From Streptococcaceae bacterium (GTDB taxonomy: Bacteria > Bacillota > Bacilli > Lactobacillales > Streptococcaceae), in assembly GCA_031285105.1 (NCBI GenBank), contig JAITWV010000148.1, positions 1-8,728 of the forward strand: a DNA stretch of 8,728 bases, read 5' to 3'. The notes beneath the pieces are model-generated. The model was not told the origin of the DNA. It made no database searches and saw only the letters and a list, made by a program, of their open reading frames with translations. The first letter of the stretch is position 1. Each line of letters starts with the position of its first letter. The translations under genes were made by a program, and so were the position numbers. This document shows, in pieces, positions 1 to 6,178 of this stretch.

Positions 1-668
1 CAGCAGCTTATGGAAGTGTTCTTGGTGATATTAGCACATTTATTGCAGGAAATGCGATGTTGTCCCATGCTTTTTCTGGTCAAAAAAATGTCGTTGAAGC
101 GTTCATTCCATTCATTATGGTGATTATGTCTATTATTGCGACTATTCCAGTGATTACCATTACGTTACGTGGTGTATCTGAGGAAAAACACGGGTTTTTA
201 GATCAAATTCTAGGCAATGCTGTTTCTAGAACGAAAGTACTTGGAAGTTATGGATTACATGCATTTGTTGCTAGTTTCTTTTTATTATTTGCTAATGGCT
301 TTGGCTTTTGGTTAAGCGGGTCGCAAGTAATGGAAAACCCAATTGCCTTATCAACTTTTTTACAAGCAAGTTTGGTTTATTTGCCAGCTTTATGGGTGTT
401 TATTGGTTTATCTATATTGTTATCTGGTTGGTTTCCTAAAGCTACTTTGGTTGTTTGGATCTATTTAGTTTATACATTTTTTGTCACTTATATTGGACAA
501 ATGCTTGATTTAGCAGATATTTTCAAACAACTTACCCCATTTGGCAGTGTACCTAATTTGCCAGTAGATGAGATGAATTGGCTTTATTTTATTGTGATGA
601 GCATTATTGCGTTAATTTTGACAGTAATTGGCTTAGTTGGCTATCGTAGACGAGATATTTCGCACTAG
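1..668 (+). CDS. ABC-2 type exporter permease, C-terminal part (5' end outside window)
   Basis: This is the C-terminal ~222 residues of an integral membrane permease. The reading frame is open from base 3, so the gene starts left of the window and the ATG at 57 is internal. About five hydrophobic segments are visible: one beginning VVEAFIPFIMVIMSI, one around SYGLHAFVASFFLLF, one around LVYLPALWVFIGLSILL, one around LVVWIYLVYTFFVTY, and a last one ending in the basic GYRRRDI tail common in ABC-2 permeases. The order of segments, the SEEKHGFLDQIL cytoplasmic stretch and the PFGSVPNLPVDE extracytoplasmic loop resemble the polyketide/tetronasin-type exporter permeases, which normally sit next to an ABC ATPase and often a TetR regulator. 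Those partners are not in view, so the substrate is unknown. A terminator follows 36 bases after the stop, so the gene ends its operon. Confidence 0.8.
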   Translation, partial: AAYGSVLGDISTFIAGNAMLSHAFSGQKNVVEAFIPFIMVIMSIIATIPVITITLRGVSEEKHGFLDQILGNAVSRTKVLGSYGLHAFVASFFLLFANGFGFWLSGSQVMENPIALSTFLQASLVYLPALWVFIGLSILLSGWFPKATLVVWIYLVYTFFVTYIGQMLDLADIFKQLTPFGSVPNLPVDEMNWLYFIVMSIIALILTVIGLVGYRRRDISH

Positions 669-703
669 ATTACATTGAAGTATTTTACCAATTAACAAAA
701 AAC

Positions 704-749
704 TATCCTTCTATGTAAATTTATAGAGGGATATTTTGGCATTTTTTTT
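704..749 (+). terminator. Rho-independent terminator of the ABC permease unit
   Basis: An 11-bp stem (704-714 with 723-733, one G-T wobble) has an 8-base loop and is followed by TTTT and then a run of eight T. An A-run just before the stem (697-702) could pair with the T-tract, so weak termination in the minus direction is also possible. Confidence 0.85.
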
Positions 750-825
750 CAAATATCTTTATAATAGTTAGATGTTTATGAGTGAAAAATGTTAAATAGA
801 ATAACGATAGGAATGTTATGAAAAG

Positions 826-854
826 TTGTAGAATTGAAATTAATACGCTATAAA
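826..854 (+). promoter_or_regulatory. Candidate distal promoter (TTGTAG - 17 bp - TATAAA)
   Basis: TTGTAG at 826-831 and TATAAA at 849-854 are spaced by 17 bases. The only gene it could serve is the 69-aa gene at 1077, giving a leader of about 215 bases, or else a short untranslated RNA. In DNA this AT-rich such matches arise by chance, so support is weak. Confidence 0.3.
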
Positions 855-918
855 ATAATATTTTGTTGATTTCTAATTTTTAAAACATTCATTATGTTAT
901 ATATAATTAAAAAACAAA

Positions 919-932
919 TGAAAGCGAAAACA
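919..932 (+). promoter_or_regulatory. cre-like site (CcpA operator), upstream of the 69-aa gene
   Basis: TGAAAGCGAAAACA matches the catabolite-responsive element pattern TGWNANCGNTNWCA at all fixed positions except the T after the central CG. It lies about 105 bases upstream of the start site predicted for the proximal promoter. Upstream cre sites in this range are associated with activation by CcpA in Bacilli, so its sign of action is open. Confidence 0.5.
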
Positions 933-990
933 AAAGCTTTATTATTATATTTTAAAATGAATAAATAATAAAAAAATTATGAAAAAGGTA

Positions 991-1017
991 TTGCGTTCGA
1001 TTTTAACATGTGATAAT
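991..1017 (+). promoter_or_regulatory. Promoter of the 69-aa gene (TTGCGT, extended -10 TGTGATAAT)
   Basis: TTGCGT at 991-996 is followed after 15 bases by GATAAT at 1012-1017. A TG pair at 1009-1010 makes an extended -10, which tolerates the short spacer. Transcription would start near 1024, giving a leader of about 53 bases with a ribosome binding site AGAAGAGG (1061-1068) eight bases before the ATG. Confidence 0.6.
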
Positions 1018-1037
1018 ATACTCATAAATTAAGAGTT

Positions 1038-1051
1038 GTAAAACGCTTTCA
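1038..1051 (+). promoter_or_regulatory. cre-like site just downstream of the transcription start
   Basis: The sequence GTAAAACGCTTTCA matches the cre pattern from position 3 onward, including the central CG, the T, and the terminal CA; only the first two bases are swapped (GT for TG). It sits at about +15 relative to the predicted start site, a position where bound CcpA would block initiation or elongation. Confidence 0.5.
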
Positions 1052-1076
1052 AGTCAAAAGAGAAGAGGTATTTATT

Positions 1077-1286
1077 ATGGAATTTTCAATCGGGCAATCT
1101 TATGTATGCACACCAATCGGCTTCAAACACACAATTACAGGAACAATTTTAAATGTTTATGAAAACACAGTAGTAATGGAAGTAGATGTTTACAACCAAA
1201 AAGAACGTATGCAAGTAATCGAAAAACAACACCGCGTCATTGTAACAAAAGCTCACTTAAAAGGTTGTGTGGATAAAGCTGCGTAA
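1077..1286 (+). CDS. Small KOW/DUF2187-like protein, 69 aa
   Basis: The product is a compact, probably all-beta protein of 69 residues. The pattern Ile-Gly-Gln at 5-7, then Pro-Ile-Gly-Phe at 13-16 and TITGTILNVYENTVVMEV at 19-36, resembles small KOW/SH3-like beta-barrel proteins such as DUF2187, in which a short G-x-x-G-x-I-x-x-V strand pair is followed by a second hydrophobic strand. There are two cysteines, C11 and C64, no signal peptide and no membrane segment. Function is unknown; the fold suggests nucleic-acid or ribosome contact, but that is inference. The start is well set by AGAAGAGG eight bases upstream. The gene stands alone between its own promoter and a terminator. Many preferred codons (AAC, TTC, CGT) and the elaborate upstream region suggest strong, carbon-regulated expression. 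Confidence 0.75.
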   Translation: MEFSIGQSYVCTPIGFKHTITGTILNVYENTVVMEVDVYNQKERMQVIEKQHRVIVTKAHLKGCVDKAA

Positions 1287-1326
1287 TCTTGCTACATAAT
1301 AGAAATTATTTATACATAAAATGTTG

Positions 1327-1360
1327 AGGTGGGTAAAAATTTACTCGCCTTATTTTTTTT
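1327..1360 (+). terminator. Rho-independent terminator of the 69-aa gene
   Basis: An 11-bp stem, AGGTGGGTAAA (1327-1337) with TTTACTCGCCT (1340-1350), contains two G-T wobbles. The innermost pairs probably stay open to form the loop. A run of eight T follows at 1353-1360. Confidence 0.85.
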
Positions 1361-1401
1361 AGTAAGTTATTATTAATGTAATATATATAGGAAGTGAAAA
1401 G

Positions 1402-1728
1402 ATGAAAAGATTATCGTTAATTATCAACAAAAACCAAGAAACATTAGTCATCCAAGGAAAAGATGAAAAAGTAAGATTTCCTTGTGTCGAAAAAATGAAT
1501 GATACAAAAGAATTATTGAATATAGAAGTTGACTTAGGTGAAACATATTTAATCACTGAAAAGCAAGAATACTTCTTAGCAACTATAAAAACTGGTGATG
1601 TAAAATATTCACAAGAAGGTCGCGTTTTTTGGTTGCCGGTTGATTTATACTCAGATGTTCAATGGAATGAATACGATGAACAAATCCGTCAGTTGTTACA
1701 AAAACAAGGATTAGATCGCAGTTTTTAA
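1402..1728 (+). CDS. Hypothetical protein, 108 aa
   Basis: I do not recognise this gene. It encodes 108 residues with no signal peptide or transmembrane segment. The N-terminal half alternates short hydrophobic strands (RLSLIINK, TLVIQGK, KVRFPCVE, IEVDLGETYLI), suggesting a beta-rich domain. A hydrophobic aromatic stretch, VFWLPVDLYSDVQW at 75-88, leads into an amphipathic, charged C-terminal helix (about 89-103) ending in DRSF. The ribosome binding site AGGAAGTG (1389-1396) lies six bases before the ATG. The gene follows a terminator by only 42 bases, and the short AT-rich gap (1361-1401) has no convincing promoter, so it may depend on read-through or a weak promoter. No terminator is visible after it, and the next gene has its own promoter. 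Base composition resembles its neighbours. Confidence 0.7.
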   Translation: MKRLSLIINKNQETLVIQGKDEKVRFPCVEKMNDTKELLNIEVDLGETYLITEKQEYFLATIKTGDVKYSQEGRVFWLPVDLYSDVQWNEYDEQIRQLLQKQGLDRSF

Positions 1729-1754
1729 GGAAGTATTACGAATTTTAAACGGTA

Positions 1755-1783
1755 TTGCAATAAGGTAATAAAAATGTTATATT
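1755..1783 (+). promoter_or_regulatory. Promoter of the PTS EIIB gene (TTGCAA - 17 bp - TATATT, extended -10)
   Basis: TTGCAA at 1755-1760 and TATATT at 1778-1783 are spaced by 17 bases, with TG at 1775-1776 forming an extended -10. The -35 lies inside a perfect 10-bp palindrome, TATTGCAATA (1753-1762). Transcription should start around 1790, leaving a leader of about 60 bases. Confidence 0.6.
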
Positions 1784-1788
1784 ATTTC

Positions 1789-1804
1789 ATGTAAGTGATT
1801 ACAT
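1789..1804 (+). promoter_or_regulatory. cre-like palindrome at the EIIB transcription start
   Basis: TGTAAGTGATTACA (1790-1803) matches the cre pattern except that the central CG reads TG. It sits within a dyad, ATGTAA-GTGA-TTACAT (1789-1804), and overlaps the predicted +1, where a bound repressor would block initiation. CcpA is the likely ligand. A different dimeric regulator, for example the product of the neighbouring Mga-type gene, cannot be excluded. Confidence 0.5.
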
Positions 1805-1833
1805 ATCTCATGTATATACAATAAACAGTTATG

Positions 1834-1841
1834 AAAGGAAG
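1834..1841 (+). promoter_or_regulatory. Ribosome binding site that fixes the EIIB start at 1849
   Basis: AAAGGAAG ends seven bases before the ATG at 1849. An in-frame ATG at 1831 overlaps this site and has no comparable site of its own, so the shorter protein beginning MGLFGFG is preferred. Confidence 0.8.
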
Positions 1842-1848
1842 ATATAAA

Positions 1849-2262
1849 ATGGGATTATTTGGATTTGGAAAAAAGAAAAAAGAAGAAGTTAAACCAGTTG
1901 CAGCACCAGTTGCTGAAAAAACTGTAGCAGCACCAACACCAATCGTTAAAGAAGACGGCGAAAAAATTGTTGCACGTATTTTCTGTGCGGCAGGAGCTTC
2001 AACTTCATTATGGGCACAAAATGTTCAAAAAGCAATGGATGCTCAAGGACGTAATATGGAAATTCGCGCTTTTTCTATCTCAGTTATTGACGAAGAAGCA
2101 GGAGCGGCAGATATCGTATTAATCGGCCCACAAACTCGTTATGTTGAAAATGATGTAAAAGCAAAATTCCCTGATAAAACTGTTGCAGTAGTTCCAATGC
2201 AAACATTTGGTTTGATGAATGGTGATCAAGGTCTTAAATTTATCGATACTTTAATCAAATAA
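1849..2262 (+). CDS. Free-standing PTS EIIB protein, lactose/cellobiose type, with basic N-terminal extension
   Basis: The 137-residue product has two parts. Residues ~39-137 form an EIIB domain of the lactose/cellobiose superfamily: a beta strand (IVARIF) runs into the phospho-cysteine loop C46-A-A-G-A-S-T-S, with a later ADIVLIGPQTRYVENDVKAKF segment typical of this fold. C46 would accept phosphate from an EIIA partner and pass it to a sugar bound by an EIIC permease. Residues 1-38 are an unusual extension: MGLFGFG, then four lysines, then an Ala/Pro/Val/Lys-rich linker, as in tethered or formerly fused domains. The family domain alone is about 100 aa. No EIIA or EIIC gene is in the window, so the sugar is unknown and a regulatory role is possible. 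It has its own promoter, a cre-like operator and a terminator, and is convergent with a Mga-type regulator gene. Confidence 0.85.
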   Translation: MGLFGFGKKKKEEVKPVAAPVAEKTVAAPTPIVKEDGEKIVARIFCAAGASTSLWAQNVQKAMDAQGRNMEIRAFSISVIDEEAGAADIVLIGPQTRYVENDVKAKFPDKTVAVVPMQTFGLMNGDQGLKFIDTLIK

Positions 2263-2267
2263 TACAT

Positions 2268-2304
2268 AAGAGCCTAGGATGTTACTTCCTAAGCTCTTTT
2301 TTTA
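2268..2304 (+). terminator. Terminator of the EIIB gene, overlapping the end of the convergent regulator gene
   Basis: A 12-bp stem (2268-2279 with 2287-2298, one C-A mismatch) has a 7-base loop and runs into a run of seven T (2297-2303). The stop codon of the minus-strand regulator gene (2284-2282) lies in the loop. Read on the minus strand the hairpin lacks a good T-tract, so termination in that direction would be weaker. Confidence 0.8.
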
Positions 2305-3751
2305 TTTGCAATTGATCAATTTTCATTCCGAGTTCGTTTAACTGTCGTGGTGAGAACATGGTATCAACATGAAATTCTTTTTCTGTTAATAATTCTGGTA
2401 CACAGACATTTATTACAACAATGTCAAATTCATCAAAAATTTCTTTTTCATCTAATAGGTCAATAATTTGTTTTTCATAAGTTTGCGTAATCGCTTTGAA
2501 TGAAAAAGCAGTATCAATTCTAGCTTTTAGCGAATGTGCATGGGAAACCCCTAAAGAAGAAACGACTAAAATTTTCACAGATTCCTTTTTATGATCAAGT
2601 TGAATCGTTAAATAACGCCACTCAGCAAGGATGGTTTCAAAAATACGATAAGCCATTTGCGAATGCCAAGGAAAAATCATTTTCTTTTCAAGTAGCACTA
2701 ATTCCTTTGACACTTCCTCATAAAGCTCACGATACTGTTCGGATAACCTGGTCGTTTTAATGGCATTTCCACTTGAAAGATAATCATTAAAGTATGGAAA
2801 TGATTTATAAGATGTGTAAATGGTCACCAAACGTTCAATGAGTGGCTGTTTGTATTCAGGCAACAAGTTTAATTTCAATTTTTTTTGTAAGGAAGCAACA
2901 AAATCTTCAGCTGATTGGTAAATTCTCTTTTTTTCCCCTTCATTATCCCAGCCAACGTCAAAAAACATGACCGTGCGAGCGATTTCTTGTTGCCAATTTG
3001 GTGGTAATGGGAATTTGACGACTTGTTTGACCTTTTCTTCTACAAGGGTAAGCTGTTTAACAATTTCATCTTCATTTGGGCTTTTGTAATATCCTTTTAT
3101 GTAAAAACCTTGATGTGCACGTAAAAGAGTTGTCGCACTGGCAATGGAAATTTTATATAATAGTCGATCATTTAAATCACGACCTAAAAAGTTGCTCATT
3201 TGTTTCACTAGGCGGATAAAACCCAATTTTTCAATATTTTCAAACGGCCAATAGTAAAAATCATAAACTTGCTCAAAAAAAGTACCATACAATAAGCGAA
3301 CATGACTTTCTTTGCCATCAATATAAGCTCCTTGTGTATTCACTTTGAAATCAAGTGAGGTGTAATTTTCGTTAATTTGTTTAACCAAGCGATAAAGTGT
3401 ACTTTCTGATAAATAGAGTTTTTTCGTCCATTCTGTAATTGGTAAAAAAGGATGAAACAATAACTCCTCCATAAATTGAAGAGCCGGTGATTCTTGAGCA
3501 ATTCTTTTATATAAAGACATCATATTATGGTTTTGCCTAAAATATAAACGATAACCACCAGTTTTTGTAATATCAATGAAAAAGCAATCGATCCAATACT
3601 CTTCAAAGAACTTAAAATCAGCTTGAAGTGTTTTGGTAGTTGTATTTGCATGGTTGGCGATTTCTTCTAAGGTCATTGGTTCTTTTTTACGATCAAGATA
3701 GTCAATGATTTTTAAGCGTCTTTTTTCTGATTTTGTGAGTAAATTCGACAT
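2282..3751 (-). CDS. Mga-family transcriptional regulator (HTH - PRD-like - EIIB-like)
   Basis: This 489-residue protein has the layout of Mga/AtxA/MafR-type regulators, which are about 480-530 aa. A winged helix-turn-helix occupies residues ~23-52 (MTLEEIANHANTTTKTLQADF) and a second HTH ~103-128 (LPITEWTKKLYLSESTLYRLVK). A long helical PRD-like region covers ~150-390, and a C-terminal EIIB-like domain begins at ~392 (VKILVVSSLG, then EFDIVVINVCVPE). Such proteins are DNA-binding regulators whose activity is tuned by PTS phosphorylation of PRD histidines. The EIIB loop here reads S-S-L-G-V-S with no cysteine where true EIIB proteins have one, so this domain probably serves in oligomerisation rather than phosphotransfer. 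The start is supported by GGGAGGGG seven bases upstream. It is divergent from gpmA and convergent with the EIIB gene. Targets are unknown; the neighbouring PTS gene is a natural candidate. Confidence 0.82.
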   Translation of the reverse strand: MSNLLTKSEKRRLKIIDYLDRKKEPMTLEEIANHANTTTKTLQADFKFFEEYWIDCFFIDITKTGGYRLYFRQNHNMMSLYKRIAQESPALQFMEELLFHPFLPITEWTKKLYLSESTLYRLVKQINENYTSLDFKVNTQGAYIDGKESHVRLLYGTFFEQVYDFYYWPFENIEKLGFIRLVKQMSNFLGRDLNDRLLYKISIASATTLLRAHQGFYIKGYYKSPNEDEIVKQLTLVEEKVKQVVKFPLPPNWQQEIARTVMFFDVGWDNEGEKKRIYQSAEDFVASLQKKLKLNLLPEYKQPLIERLVTIYTSYKSFPYFNDYLSSGNAIKTTRLSEQYRELYEEVSKELVLLEKKMIFPWHSQMAYRIFETILAEWRYLTIQLDHKKESVKILVVSSLGVSHAHSLKARIDTAFSFKAITQTYEKQIIDLLDEKEIFDEFDIVVINVCVPELLTEKEFHVDTMFSPRQLNELGMKIDQLQIKKELRK

Positions 3752-3892
3752 TGTTTTCCCCTCCCAACATGAATTATCTCTTTATTCTAACAATTTTCTC
3801 ACAATTATGGTAGTGAAAGGTGGTAAAACAATCCAATTTGTAGTAAAATTTGGGATGAAATAAATCTTGAAAAGAAAAGGAAGTCTTTCATT
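3752..3892. promoter_or_regulatory. Divergent promoter region between the Mga-type gene and gpmA
   Basis: These 141 bases must hold both promoters. For gpmA the best -10 is TAAAAT at 3844-3849, without a good -35. The gpmA ribosome binding site AAAAGGAAG is at 3875-3883. No clear -35/-10 pair is seen for the minus-strand gene, and no cre-like site is present. Confidence 0.4.
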
Positions 3893-4582
3893 ATGGCAAA
3901 ATTAGTCTTTGCACGTCACGGTTTATCTGAATGGAACCAAAGCAATTTATTTACAGGTTGGGCTGATGTTGATTTAGCTGAACAAGGTGTAGAAGAAGCA
4001 ATTAAAGCAGGTATTTTAGTTAAAGAAGCAGGAATCGAGTTTGATATTGCTTACACTTCAGTTTTAAAACGCGCAATCAAAACTACAAACTACGTCTTAG
4101 AATACTCTGATCAATTATGGGTACCAGTTGAAAAATCTTGGAGATTAAATGAGCGCCACTATGGTGGTTTAACTGGTTTAAATAAAGCCGATGCAGCTGC
4201 AAAACATGGCGATGAGCAAGTACACATTTGGAGACGTTCTTATGATGTATTACCTCCAGATATGGCTCGTGATGATGAACATTCAGCACACACAGACCGT
4301 CGTTATGCATTATTAGACGACTCAGTAATTCCAGATGCAGAAAACTTAAAAGTTACTTTAGAGCGCGCTTTACCATTTTGGGAAGATAAAATTGCTCCTG
4401 CATTAAAAGAAGGTAAAAATGTTTTCGTTGGTGCGCATGGTAACTCAATTCGTGCTTTAGTTAAACACATCGAACAATTATCTGATGCGGAAATTATGGA
4501 TGTTGAAATTCCTAACTTCCCACCATTGGTTTATGATTTTGATGAAAAATTAAAAGTTTTAGATAAATATTATTTAAAATAA
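3893..4582 (+). CDS. gpmA: 2,3-bisphosphoglycerate-dependent phosphoglycerate mutase
   Basis: The cytoplasmic glycolytic enzyme interconverts 3- and 2-phosphoglycerate through a phosphohistidine. It has 229 residues, the usual length for the short Firmicute form that lacks the C-terminal tail of the E. coli enzyme. The phosphate pocket is complete: R8-H9-G10 (H9 is phosphorylated), R60, the E87-R88-H89-Y90 motif with its catalytic glutamate, and H182 in AHGNS. The substrate-loop signature GDEQVHIWRRSYDVLPP is also present. One odd point is the segment E-I-P-N-F-P-P-L-V-Y near the C-terminus, where relatives usually have I-P-T-G-x-P-L-V-Y. The start has a good ribosome binding site nine bases upstream. 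The gene is monocistronic and ends at a terminator. Frequent use of preferred codons fits high expression. A second mutase gene elsewhere in the genome is possible. Confidence 0.95.
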   Translation: MAKLVFARHGLSEWNQSNLFTGWADVDLAEQGVEEAIKAGILVKEAGIEFDIAYTSVLKRAIKTTNYVLEYSDQLWVPVEKSWRLNERHYGGLTGLNKADAAAKHGDEQVHIWRRSYDVLPPDMARDDEHSAHTDRRYALLDDSVIPDAENLKVTLERALPFWEDKIAPALKEGKNVFVGAHGNSIRALVKHIEQLSDAEIMDVEIPNFPPLVYDFDEKLKVLDKYYLK

Positions 4583-4591
4583 GAAAATTTT

Positions 4592-4621
4592 AGGCTCGGG
4601 TTTTTCCTGAGTCTCTTTTTT
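4592..4621 (+). terminator. Rho-independent terminator of gpmA
   Basis: A 9-bp stem, AGGCTCGGG (4592-4600) with CCTGAGTCT (4606-4614) and two G-T wobbles, closes a TTTTT loop and is followed by six T (4616-4621). Confidence 0.88.
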
Positions 4622-4650
4622 ATGGAAAGTTCGTGTTTAACATATAAAAT

Positions 4651-4733
4651 TCATCTGCTGATAAATGAAAAACGATTCGCCGATAAAATATAATCCATTC
4701 GCCGATGAATGAAAAACTATCGGCGAATGGATT
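4651..4733. repeat. Short interspersed repeat cluster with a 15-bp perfect inverted repeat
   Basis: Between gpmA and the acetyltransferase gene lie about four copies of a ~23-base motif with core ATTCGCCGAT and flank GAATGAAAAAC: a diverged copy at 4651-4673, one at 4674-4696, one from 4697, and an inverted copy ending at 4733. The last two make AATCCATTCGCCGAT (4692-4706) and its exact reverse complement (4719-4733) around a 12-base loop. It is relatively GC-rich in AT-rich surroundings, is not coding, and has no T-tract. It looks like a REP-like intergenic element. The rest of 4622-4823 shows nothing else, and no clear terminator for the minus-strand gene. Confidence 0.7.
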
Positions 4734-4823
4734 TAAAGGTCTATTTTTATAAAATTTGCTCAGTCAAATACGAATGTTCAAACCAATTTCTGCTTAAAAA
4801 AGATAAAAAGGTTCGGATTTCAT

Positions 4824-6059
4824 TTAAAAATCACTCCAGCAAACTGGTTTTTGATGATAGTAAAATACCTGATTTAAAGTAGATAGATATTTTTCGTTAT
4901 CAATTTTCACAAGACCTAATCTATACAATTGGTCAAAATTTGTTGCACCGATAAAAATTGACGAAAAGTCAGTTAATGCCATTTCAACTTTAACGTTCGT
5001 TTCCAAAATTTCATGAACACTTGCTTTTCCGTTAACAAAAGAAACATAAGTAGAAATGTTATTAATGACAAAATACACATTTAAAGTTACATCATTATAA
5101 TTTCGATAATCTAGTTGTTCAAAGGCTTTTTTCACATTTAATAACTTATACATATTGCCAACATACTGCTTATTCGCCTCCAAATACCCAAAATCAATAA
5201 AATTCAATGACTCATTTACTGGATTGGTCAAATAATAATGGAAATCTTCCTCAAAAGTCCGCAAGGTAACGTATTGTACTTGGTCGTCTTGTTTGTGGAT
5301 ATAACCTAAGAGCTTCATCATCGTTTCTTTATCCGCATAAATCATTTCTTTGACCACTAAACGAATGCGTGTGTAATTTTGCTCGTGGTCATTTTCCAAA
5401 CGATAGATTAAATAACCTTCTAATTCACCATTTTCATCATAGGAACCAACGATCAAATTGCCTAAATCATCAAAAACATCTTGCCATTCATAAGATAATT
5501 TTTCCATTAAACCATGACTTGTGGGCAACATTTTATTAAATGTTTCTTGCATTTGCTGTTTATCAACTGCACTTAAAAAACGCATATCCATTTTGTTCAG
5601 ATATTTAGGTAAATAATTTGTCTGAATTTGATAAAGGTTCATTTTGCTGCCATAGCCGTATCCTTCTTTATGATAAAAAAGTGGATCAAATGGTAATAAC
5701 ATCGCGATTGGCGCATTATTTTCTAGACAAAAATTTTCAAAATAAGTTAATAATTCATGACCCATTCCTTTTTTCTTATGTAGATTATCCACGGCTAGTG
5801 ATGCCAATCCACCTGTTTTAACGATTTTGCCAAATAAATTGGTTTCAAATAAAATCATTCGCATTTGTGCTGCTAGTTTGCCATTTTCAAAAAGTCCAAT
5901 AAATGTTGTGTTTTGGTCAGAATGCATGTGAGCGAGCATTTTTTCTTCAAAATTGCGAAAGCCTACTTGTGAAAAATCTTTAAAACTTGGATATGCGTGA
6001 AAAGCTATTTGTGAATAATTATTCAGATCTTCTTTGGTTAATCTTCTAATTTCTCTCAT
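4824..6059 (-). CDS. Eis-family GNAT N-acetyltransferase
   Basis: This 411-residue protein matches the Eis (enhanced intracellular survival) family of acetyl-CoA-dependent acetyltransferases, usually about 390-420 aa. The N-terminal GNAT domain (~1-140) contains the acetyl-CoA loop K-x-x-G-M-G (95-100, lysine replacing the usual arginine) after strand GGLASLAVD. It also has FYHKEGYGYG (128-137), whose Y129 aligns with the general-acid tyrosine of Eis. A second GNAT-like domain and an SCP2-like C-terminal domain follow. The chain ends in aromatic WSDF; in characterised Eis proteins the C-terminal carboxylate takes part in catalysis, so an intact terminus fits an active enzyme. Family members acetylate aminoglycosides or other amines, but the substrate here cannot be read. 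The start has AGAGGTGA six bases upstream. It is transcribed alone, divergently from orr. Confidence 0.88.
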   Translation of the reverse strand: MREIRRLTKEDLNNYSQIAFHAYPSFKDFSQVGFRNFEEKMLAHMHSDQNTTFIGLFENGKLAAQMRMILFETNLFGKIVKTGGLASLAVDNLHKKKGMGHELLTYFENFCLENNAPIAMLLPFDPLFYHKEGYGYGSKMNLYQIQTNYLPKYLNKMDMRFLSAVDKQQMQETFNKMLPTSHGLMEKLSYEWQDVFDDLGNLIVGSYDENGELEGYLIYRLENDHEQNYTRIRLVVKEMIYADKETMMKLLGYIHKQDDQVQYVTLRTFEEDFHYYLTNPVNESLNFIDFGYLEANKQYVGNMYKLLNVKKAFEQLDYRNYNDVTLNVYFVINNISTYVSFVNGKASVHEILETNVKVEMALTDFSSIFIGATNFDQLYRLGLVKIDNEKYLSTLNQVFYYHQKPVCWSDF

Positions 6060-6089
6060 TTTCTCACCTCTTTTTTGTATTAATTTAAG

Positions 6090-6117
6090 TATATAACTTT
6101 ATCAAAAGGTTTAGCAA
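6090..6117 (-). promoter_or_regulatory. Candidate promoter of the acetyltransferase gene
   Basis: On the minus strand TTGCTA (6117-6112) and TATATA (6095-6090) are spaced by 16 bases and would give a leader of about 25 bases. Both hexamers match the consensus at four of six positions. Confidence 0.35.
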
Positions 6118-6178
6118 ATCAATATTTACAGGCGAAAAGGTTGTTACTACAGTATTTGGTATAAAAAATTCTTTTTTT

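Noticed and set aside
1831..1848. EIIB start at ATG 1831
   Set aside because: The ATG overlaps the AAAGGAAG site that serves ATG 1849.
2536..2760. Plus-strand 74-codon frame inside the regulator gene
   Set aside because: It is fully overlapped by the well-supported minus-strand Mga-type gene and resembles no protein family.
4083..4310. Minus-strand 75-codon frame rich in His and Leu inside gpmA
   Set aside because: It is antisense to a conserved enzyme; the His-rich composition is the complement of gpmA codons.
4651..4733. Possible short CRISPR array
   Set aside because: The units are diverged, partly inverted and adjoin without unique spacers of constant length; no cas genes are present.
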